Shown piece by piece: positions 6,577-11,131 of a DNA stretch of 11,131 nucleotides. A program made the translations under genes and the position numbers. Position 1 is the stretch's first letter. Every line of letters begins with the position of its first letter. Source of the stretch: Planctomycetaceae bacterium (lineage in GTDB: Bacteria; Planctomycetota; Planctomycetia; Planctomycetales; Planctomycetaceae); NCBI GenBank assembly GCA_016795125.1, contig JAEUIG010000523.1, positions 1-11,131 on the forward strand, read 5' to 3'. Below the pieces are notes generated by a model. That model was not told where the DNA came from and did no database searches. It saw only the letters and a program-made list of their open reading frames with translations.

Positions 6577-6665
6577 CTACCCGCCCGGGCAGCAAGGGGC
6601 CAATCCGTGCATGCGCCGGTGAGTCGTCCGCTGCACTCGCCGACTCTCTGCGCGGATCGATTCCA

Positions 6666-7499
6666 TCAACACTCCGGGACCGGCGGGGAAGCTCGACTCT
6701 CGAACGCATCCGCGATCAGTCGGGGCAGCACATCTCCGGCCGGACCTTCCAGCCAGCATCCCGCGGCGGGTTGCGGATCGACCGTGATGACAGTCGCTCC
6801 GTGCGCCTCCGCGCGCGACGGCAATAATGCCGCCGGATACACTGCTCCCGAGGTGCCGACGGAAATGAGTGTATCGCAGGCGTCGACGGCCCGGCCCGCA
6901 TGGGTCCAGGCGGGTTCCGCCAGTGCGTCGCCGAACAGCACGAGGTTCGGCCGATGGCGTCCGCGCCAGTCGAGCGGGAACTGACGCCGTAACAGCAGCG
7001 CCGACGACGCCAGCGACCTCTCACCGGCGACGTACTCCCGCAACGTTCGACTGATACTCTGCAGTTCATCGCGACCGAACTGGTGGACGAGTCTTCCCGT
7101 CGACACGTCAACGACTTCCAGCAGTGAACCGTGAATCTCCAGCACTGACGTGGAACCCGCCGCCTGATGCAGGCCATCGATATTCTGGGTGACAACCGTC
7201 GTCGGCACGTTCTGCGCGAGTTGAGCGATGGCCCGATGCGCGGCGTTCGGAACCGCTGCCGCGACCGGTTCGACGACATTCAGCACGAACTCGGCCAGCA
7301 GCCGTGGACGCAAGACGGCCGTACGCAACAGGCCATTCCAGGTCGCAAACGTCTCCGGCGGGAACAGCTGCCAGAAGCCCCCCGCATCGCGAAACGTCGG
7401 AATCCCGCTCTCCGCAGAAACTCCGGCGCCAGTGAAGACGACCACCCGCTGCGCGCCACGCAGAGCCAGAACCGCCGTGATCCGCTGATCGGTATCCAT
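6666..7499 (-). CDS. Sir2-family NAD-dependent protein deacylase lacking the zinc cysteines
   Basis: A 277-residue protein with the sirtuin Rossmann signatures in order: GAGVSAESGIPTFRD at 24-38 (NAD binding), TQNIDGLHQAAG at 104-115, catalytic His123 in EIHGS, RPNLVLFGDAL at 183-193 and VGTSGAVYPAALL at 214-226. Family members remove acyl groups from lysine using NAD+. The zinc-ribbon section between the catalytic His and the FGDAL block (about 126-182) contains no cysteine at all; the only cysteines are 208, 248 and 277. The four-cysteine structural zinc site is therefore missing, so activity and substrate are uncertain. The Tyr/Arg pair typical of desuccinylase-type sirtuins is also not evident. 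The ATG at 7499 has no SD; it follows a 7-bp repeat array filling most of the 42-bp gap to the RidA-like gene. The protein is probably cytoplasmic. Confidence 0.9.
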   Translation of the reverse strand: MDTDQRITAVLALRGAQRVVVFTGAGVSAESGIPTFRDAGGFWQLFPPETFATWNGLLRTAVLRPRLLAEFVLNVVEPVAAAVPNAAHRAIAQLAQNVPTTVVTQNIDGLHQAAGSTSVLEIHGSLLEVVDVSTGRLVHQFGRDELQSISRTLREYVAGERSLASSALLLRRQFPLDWRGRHRPNLVLFGDALAEPAWTHAGRAVDACDTLISVGTSGAVYPAALLPSRAEAHGATVITVDPQPAAGCWLEGPAGDVLPRLIADAFESRASPPVPEC

Positions 7500-7507
7500 G
7501 AAGGGCC

Positions 7508-7535
7508 GATGGATGATGGCGGATGGTCGATGGAC
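7508..7535 (-). repeat. 7-bp tandem repeat (NNCCATC x4) in a 42-bp intercistronic gap
   Basis: On the minus strand four heptamers follow each other exactly: GTCCATC, GACCATC, CGCCATC, ATCCATC (plus strand GATGGNN x4). Eight nucleotides then lead to the ATG at 7499. The array fills two thirds of the space between two genes and takes the place of an SD. Confidence 0.75.
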
Positions 7536-7541
7536 GGGAAT

Positions 7542-8297
7542 CTAGGGATCGATCCGCAGCTCTGTCCGCACGCCGCGCAAATCCATTTCGAACTCGATCT
7601 CTTCGATAGGCGGGCGGCTGTAGCACCAGTTGACGCTGTTGAGAGTCACAGCGCCCATCCGCCCCAGGATGATCTCCGGCAACAGCGGGAGCACCGGATG
7701 CGCCGTGTACACGTTCGCCGTGCTGACATGCGACCACTTTGCCCCGAGACCAATCAGCCGCGCCTCCATCAGGTCCATGACGAACCGCGCCTTTGTTTCG
7801 AGACCAGCGGGCGAGGTGTCGCCGAGCGCCACGATCTTGTCCCGCTGGAGGAACCCGTCGGGCAGCTCCCCTCCCCCGGCAACGATGAACGTCGGGGAGG
7901 TCGCTGTTGCACATGGCCGCGTGAACGAAAAACTGTGCAGCGACGGCGTCTCAGGGGGGCGCACCACCGGCGCGACGTTCGTCCGCGCTACCGGGTTCAC
8001 CCCCTCTGCGAACACCCCCCACTCCTGCAGGATCGCGGCGTAACTCCGGTTGAACTCGGCGAATCCTGCAAACGTAAACGGCGCTGGCGACCGGAGCGCC
8101 ATGGCACACAGCGAGGCACGAGGACGCTCCTGTTCGCTCAGAAACCTGTCTGCGAGCGAAAACCCTGCGCGAACAGGAACCGGCCGCGACAGTGTGACGT
8201 GCACGATCTCAAATCCCGAACTGGCGACGACGCCGCATGAATACGGCGCAATCCCCGGCAGAAAGTGATAATTCCCGTTCGGATGTTCGGTCAACAT
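7542..8297 (-). CDS. RidA/YjgF-like protein, possibly two tandem domains
   Basis: A 251-residue protein from the ATG at 8297. The frame is open to 8561, but the added residues are translated hairpin repeats, and a TATACT box sits at 8335-8340, so the shorter form is preferred. No SD is visible. The C-terminal half has a RidA-like pattern: a helix (TKARFVMDLMEARLIGLGA, 168-186), the strand SHVSTANVYTAHP (189-201), and the ending SRPPIEEIEFEMDLRGV (227-243), where RidA proteins carry a proline pair and an acidic strand. The N-terminal half ends with a similar order, FNRSYAAILQEWGVF then NPVARTNV, suggesting a degenerate first copy. RidA enzymes deaminate reactive enamines and imines; the arginine that binds the carboxylate cannot be assigned with certainty, so the function is tentative. 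First gene of the probable unit with Sir2 and the lipoprotein. Confidence 0.7.
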   Translation of the reverse strand: MLTEHPNGNYHFLPGIAPYSCGVVASSGFEIVHVTLSRPVPVRAGFSLADRFLSEQERPRASLCAMALRSPAPFTFAGFAEFNRSYAAILQEWGVFAEGVNPVARTNVAPVVRPPETPSLHSFSFTRPCATATSPTFIVAGGGELPDGFLQRDKIVALGDTSPAGLETKARFVMDLMEARLIGLGAKWSHVSTANVYTAHPVLPLLPEIILGRMGAVTLNSVNWCYSRPPIEEIEFEMDLRGVRTELRIDP

Positions 8298-8334
8298 GCG
8301 GGCGATCGGTTGTCGGTGAAGTCGTTGCGTCGAG

Positions 8335-8340
8335 AGTATA
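8335..8340 (-). promoter_or_regulatory. Candidate -10 box TATACT for the three-gene minus-strand unit
   Basis: TATACT on the minus strand matches five of six bases of TATAAT and ends 38 nt before the ATG at 8297, implying a leader of about 30 nt. The -35 region at the right distance is weak (GTTTCA at 8357-8362). Position supports the start at 8297. Confidence 0.35.
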
Positions 8341-8400
8341 CCGGGTCCATCACTTTTGAAACTATGCGGCGGGTACGTGAGCGGAGTCTGGCAGCGGTCT

Positions 8401-8430
8401 CGGCCTGGCGCCGGTGGCGGAGCGGAGCAA
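8401..8430 (-). repeat. Degraded half copy of the triple-hairpin module
   Basis: Read on the minus strand, this segment contains TTGCTCCGCTC, then CGCCACCGG, then CGCCAGGCCG. The intact module at 8667-8761 has TCGCTCCGCTC, AACCACCGG, CTACAGGATG in the same order. The loop matches at 10 of 11 bases and the arm at 7 of 9. The partner arm and flanking short hairpin are missing. Confidence 0.5.
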
Positions 8431-8482
8431 TACGACCTATCACGGTGAACCGCGCGATCACGACGTTGGCGCCCCGCTCTAT

Positions 8483-8581
8483 CGACCCCGAATGGGGTCG
8501 CAGCCTGAAGCCCCGGGTCGCGAGCGGAGCGAGCGCACCCGGGGTCTGCTTCGCGATTCACACCCGACCCCGACGGGGTCG
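8483..8581 (-). repeat. Triple-hairpin module, copy 1 (short-long-short)
   Basis: Three stems in a row: CGACCCC/GGGGTCG (8483-8489 with 8494-8500), CCCCGGGT/ACCCGGGG (8511-8518 with 8537-8544) and CGACCCC/GGGGTCG (8565-8571 with 8575-8581). On the minus strand the long hairpin carries the loop TCGCTCCGCTC (8522-8532), then the linker CTTCAGGCTG, then the short hairpin. This matches copy 2 on the opposite strand. Confidence 0.75.
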
Positions 8582-8666
8582 CACTCTACCGCGGCAACAC
8601 CAGCTCCCGTCGCTCATCCGAGCACGCGACGAGGAAATTCAACTTTGCGCTCCCTGACTCTCGCTG

Positions 8667-8761
8667 GCACCCCTCTGGGGTGCGGCCATTTCTTTGAGAA
8701 CGCTGTCCGGTGGTATCGCTCCGCTCAACCACCGGCTACAGGATGTGACCCCTTCGGGGTC
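8667..8761 (+). repeat. Triple-hairpin module, copy 2 (opposite orientation)
   Basis: Stems GCACCCC/GGGGTGC (8667-8673 with 8677-8683), CCGGTGGT/ACCACCGG (8707-8714 with 8728-8735) and GACCCC/GGGGTC (8747-8752 with 8756-8761). The long hairpin loop contains TCGCTCCGCTC, as in copy 1, and the linker CTACAGGATG matches copy 1 at 8 of 10 positions. Three of eight base pairs in the long stem differ from copy 1 with pairing kept. Confidence 0.75.
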
Positions 8762-9009
8762 GAGTCTCGGGTCCGTCGCCGCGCCCGCCACATCGCCGAC
8801 CAACTGCGAGCCAGGCACACAATTGATCCTAGACGACAACGACCAAAATCCGTCGACGCTGCGTTCATCGGTGGCTTCACACACGAGTATTCAGATCCAA
8901 ATTGTTTTCCTCGATCCGTCAAAACTTTCCTGCAATCGCCGAACACAATCTCAATCTCAACTGTCCCGCGTTCGACTGCGCCGCGCAGGTGACGCTGTCA
9001 TCATCTCTG
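8762..9009. other. Intergenic stretch with nothing recognised
   Basis: Between the hairpin modules and the repeat before the antiporter gene there is no ORF with coding character, no clear promoter pair and no strong hairpin. Base composition appears more even than in the genes. The antiporter promoter may lie here but I cannot place it. Confidence 0.5.
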
Positions 9010-9049
9010 ATCTGCGCAAATCCCTTCAATCTGCGTCCATCCGCGTTCC
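9010..9049 (+). repeat. Degenerate repeat of about 10 bp (ATCTGCGTCC-like x4) upstream of the antiporter gene
   Basis: Units of 9-11 bp follow each other: ATCTGCGCAA, ATCCCTTCA, ATCTGCGTCC, ATCCGCGTTCC, and then looser pyrimidine-rich sequence to the ATG at 9080. There is no SD before that ATG. This is the same arrangement as the 7-bp arrays before the starts at 1928 and 7499, but with a longer period. Confidence 0.55.
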
Positions 9050-9079
9050 ATTCTTTCTGTGCTCCGTTAAATTCGATCC

Positions 9080-10987
9080 ATGCACAATCTGGATCTGCTC
9101 CTCACGCTCACCAGCGGTCTCGCCGCCGCCCTGATCCTCGGGTACATCACGCAGCGGATCGGGCTGTCCCCGATCGTCGGTTACCTGCTGGCGGGAGTCG
9201 CCGTCGGCGGTCGGACTCCTGGATTCGTCGCTGATCTCCATCTCGCCGAGCAACTCGCCGAAGTCGGCGTCATCCTGCTGATGTTCGGCGTCGGACTGCA
9301 GTTTCACCTTAAGGAGCTGCTCGCGGTCCGGCGCGTCGCCATCCCAGGCGCCATCGGGCAGATTGTGGTCGCCACGCTGCTGGGCATTCTCGCGGCGCGC
9401 GCCTTCGGCTGGACGTGGAGCGCCGGTTTCGTCTTCGGACTCGCGATCTCCGTGGCCAGCACGGTCGTGCTCGTCCGCGTGCTGTCCGACAACAACGACC
9501 TGCACACGCCGACCGGCCACATCTCCGTCGGCTGGCTCGTCGTCGAAGACCTGTTCACCGTCGTCGTCCTCGTGCTCCTCCCCGCCCTGTTCGGCGGCCA
9601 GCCGGCCGGAGCGGAGCTGGAAGTCGACGCCGTGGCCGAGGTCACTGCGGTCGCCAATGAGTCGATTCCGCTGGCCATCGGTCTCGCAGTCGTGAAGATC
9701 GCTGCGCTCGTGGCGGCCACGTTCATCATCGGCGGCCGGGTGATCCCCTGGCTGCTCGCCCGCGTCGCTGCGACTGGATCGCGCGAACTCTTTACCCTCA
9801 CCACCCTCGTCGTGGCGCTCGGCATCGCGGTCGGCTCGGCCAAGCTGTTCGGCGTCTCGATGGCGCTGGGCGCGTTCCTCGCCGGCATGGTCGTCGGACG
9901 CTCGGACTTCAGTTTACGCGCCGCGACGGAGGCCCTGCCGATGCGCGACGCGTTCGCCGTGCTGTTTTTTGTCTCCGTCGGCATGCTGTTCGACCCCAAT
10001 GTGCTCATGGAGCATCCCTGGATCACTTCCGCCACCATCGCCATCGTTTTGATCGGCAAGCCGCTGGCTGCCGTCATCATCGTGCTCCAGCGCGGCCTGC
10101 CCTTCCGCGTGGCCGTCTCGGTCGGCATCGCCCTGGCGCAGATCGGGGAGTTCTCGTTCATTCTCGCGCGACTCGGCGAAGAACTCGGCATCCTCACCGA
10201 ACTCGCCCATCACGTCCTCATCGCCACGGCCATCGTGACGATCTCGGTGAACCCGCTCTATTACCGGCTCATTGACCGCGTCGACGCCTGGGCCGAACGA
10301 CGGCCGCGGCTGTGGGCCAGAATGCACTCCCGCGCCCGAGAAATGGACGACGCCGTTTCCGGCCCCTCTCACGCGCGCGACCTCAGGCACCATGCCGTCA
10401 TCATTGGCTACGGTCCCGTCGGCCAGACGGTCACGCTGCTCCTCAAGCAGAACGACATCCAGCCCACGGTCGTCGAACTGAATCTGAACACCGTCAAGCG
10501 CCTGAGGGCACAGGGCATCCCGGCCATCTACGGCGACGCCCAGCATCTGGAGACCTTGAAGAACGCCGGCGTCGCCACGGCCGACAGCCTGATCTTAAGC
10601 GCGTCCGGTACGCGCGGCAGCGAGGAAGTGATTCGCCGCGCGCGATCGCTGAACCCGGAGATCCGCGTCCTCGCGCGCTCCAACTACCTGCTGGAAACGC
10701 CCGACTTGCTGAAAGCCGGCGCCGACACCGTCTTCTCCGGCGAAGCCGAAGTCGCCCTCGCCCTGACGGAAGCCATCCTCCGCGAACTCGGCGCCACCCC
10801 CGAGCAGATCGACCGCGAACGTCTGCGGGTCCGCGACGACCTCTGCGGCGATATCGCGAAGTCATCCCCGCGCGTTGACGTCAGTACCGTCTCCGGCGAC
10901 GACCCCGCCTTGGCCGTCACCGACGAACCGGCCCTGGACTCTGAGCCAGCGACCGAGACGACGCCGTCGACCAACTCCGGGAATTGA
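9080..10987 (+). CDS. ybaL: YbaL/Kef-type cation:proton antiporter (CPA2) with RCK domain
   Basis: A 635-residue inner-membrane protein. Residues 1-400 form the CPA2 exchanger domain with about 12-13 hydrophobic helices; stretches such as SPIVGYLLAG (30-39), AEVGVILLMFGVGL (60-73), ASTVVLVRVL (126-135) and VGWLVVEDL (150-158, with Glu156-Asp157) closely follow E. coli YbaL as I know it, and the N-terminus aligns from the first Met. A cytosolic RCK/TrkA_N domain spans about 435-570: GYGPVG at 443-448, acidic Glu466 after the second strand (favouring NAD(H)) and GDA at 485-487. It probably exchanges K+ or Na+ for protons under nucleotide control. A hydrophilic Thr/Asp/Pro-rich tail (about 590-635) extends beyond the RCK core; the E. 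coli protein is near 558 residues. No SD precedes the ATG. The gene stands alone, divergent from the unit at 8297. Confidence 0.93.
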   Translation: MHNLDLLLTLTSGLAAALILGYITQRIGLSPIVGYLLAGVAVGGRTPGFVADLHLAEQLAEVGVILLMFGVGLQFHLKELLAVRRVAIPGAIGQIVVATLLGILAARAFGWTWSAGFVFGLAISVASTVVLVRVLSDNNDLHTPTGHISVGWLVVEDLFTVVVLVLLPALFGGQPAGAELEVDAVAEVTAVANESIPLAIGLAVVKIAALVAATFIIGGRVIPWLLARVAATGSRELFTLTTLVVALGIAVGSAKLFGVSMALGAFLAGMVVGRSDFSLRAATEALPMRDAFAVLFFVSVGMLFDPNVLMEHPWITSATIAIVLIGKPLAAVIIVLQRGLPFRVAVSVGIALAQIGEFSFILARLGEELGILTELAHHVLIATAIVTISVNPLYYRLIDRVDAWAERRPRLWARMHSRAREMDDAVSGPSHARDLRHHAVIIGYGPVGQTVTLLLKQNDIQPTVVELNLNTVKRLRAQGIPAIYGDAQHLETLKNAGVATADSLILSASGTRGSEEVIRRARSLNPEIRVLARSNYLLETPDLLKAGADTVFSGEAEVALALTEAILRELGATPEQIDRERLRVRDDLCGDIAKSSPRVDVSTVSGDDPALAVTDEPALDSEPATETTPSTNSGN

Positions 10988-11000
10988 AGCGACTTCGCTT
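10987..11000 (+). terminator. Small hairpin at the antiporter stop codon
   Basis: AAGCG (10987-10991) and CGCTT (10996-11000) pair over a 4-nt loop, beginning at the last base of the TGA. The stem is short and followed only by TCGAGG, so termination here is uncertain. Confidence 0.3.
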
Positions 11001-11043
11001 TCGAGGCCGCCAAACCGCAAGTATCGCTCGCTGTCGCTCTCCT

Positions 11044-11094
11044 CGTTCCCAAGCTCCGCTTAGGAACGCACTCATCTCGAAGCTCCACTTCGAG
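11044..11094. repeat. Paired hairpins with AGCTCC loops, REP-like
   Basis: Hairpin one: CGTTCC (11044-11049) with GGAACG (11063-11068), extended inside by AAGC/GCTT around the loop TCC. Hairpin two: CTCGAAG (11076-11082) with CTTCGAG (11088-11094) and loop CTCCA. Both carry the word AAGCTCC followed by a near-repeat of CGCTT or ACTT, so the two look related. Similar CGTTCCCAAGCTC hairpins occur widely between genes in other bacteria. No gene is visible from 10988 to the right edge. Confidence 0.55.
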
Positions 11095-11131
11095 TTACAC
11101 CATGTGGCCCTACCCGCACAAATCAACAAAA

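Noticed and set aside
6521..6709. 63-residue N-terminal extension of the lipoprotein gene
   Set aside because: It overlaps the Sir2 gene, places the signal peptide internally and lacks an SD, whereas the ATG at 6520 has one.
6666..7499. Anti-phage Sir2 NADase
   Set aside because: There is no partner effector or defence gene alongside, and the motifs are of deacylase type; the missing zinc site alone is not enough.
7167..8240. 357-codon plus-strand ORF
   Set aside because: It is antisense to the Sir2 and RidA-like genes, crosses both of their boundaries, and is Arg-rich without motifs.
8298..8561. 88-residue N-terminal extension of the RidA-like gene
   Set aside because: It would translate hairpin repeats and the candidate -10 box; its residues are Arg/Asp-rich and non-domain-like.
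8483..8761. CRISPR-like array
   Set aside because: The repeats are palindromic modules in opposite orientation with unequal spacing and diverged stems, and no cas gene is nearby.
8265..8992. Small ORFs in the hairpin-rich gap, both strands
   Set aside because: They run through the palindromic modules, overlap each other in several frames and have no SD or coding character.
9304..10197. 297-codon minus-strand ORF
   Set aside because: It is fully inside the antiporter gene on the opposite strand and Ser/Thr/Ala/Arg-rich, as expected for a shadow frame.

Overview
The window looks like a chromosomal segment of a GC-rich Gram-negative-type bacterium, most likely a planctomycete (Planctomycetota). 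This rests on the mix of exported proteins of unrecognised family, a lone CxxCH protein, several starts without a Shine-Dalgarno (SD) sequence, and intergenic DNA full of small hairpins and short tandem repeats. It is an inference from style, not a marker gene. No rRNA, tRNA, transposase, integrase, phage gene or CRISPR array was seen.

Layout, left to right. (1) 1-1584, minus: an exported protein of unknown function that runs off the left edge, with a strong SD. (2) 1585-1927: divergent intergenic region with a 9-bp inverted repeat around a TTGACA box, and a five-unit 7-bp tandem repeat touching the next start codon. (3) 1928-2815, plus: secreted alpha/beta hydrolase; its stop codon begins a G-rich 7-bp repeat array, matched 40 bp later by an A/T/C-rich 7-bp array of roughly opposite sense. 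(4) 2991-3278, plus: small two-helix membrane protein. (5) 3314-4762, minus: exported protein with one C-terminal haem c motif, convergent with (4) across a hairpin. (6) 4763-5008: two further stem-loops.

(7) 8297 to 5009, minus, a probable three-gene unit: a RidA/YjgF-like protein (7542-8297), a Sir2-family protein lacking the zinc cysteines (6666-7499) and a putative lipoprotein with a HEFFH zinc-protease motif (5009-6520). The first two are 42 bp apart, and a 7-bp tandem repeat fills most of that gap. A TATACT box lies 38 bp before the first gene. (8) 8298-9079: a long non-coding stretch holding two copies, in opposite orientation, of a short-long-short triple-hairpin module, a third degraded copy, and a roughly 10-bp degenerate repeat before the next gene. 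(9) 9080-10987, plus: a YbaL/Kef-type cation:proton antiporter with an RCK domain, followed by more hairpins to the right edge.

The genes do not form one obvious pathway. The most distinctive content is intergenic: 7-bp tandem repeats of different sequence, placed directly at SD-less start codons or at a stop codon, and structured hairpin modules whose stems covary between copies. The window shows no clear defence or biosynthetic system.
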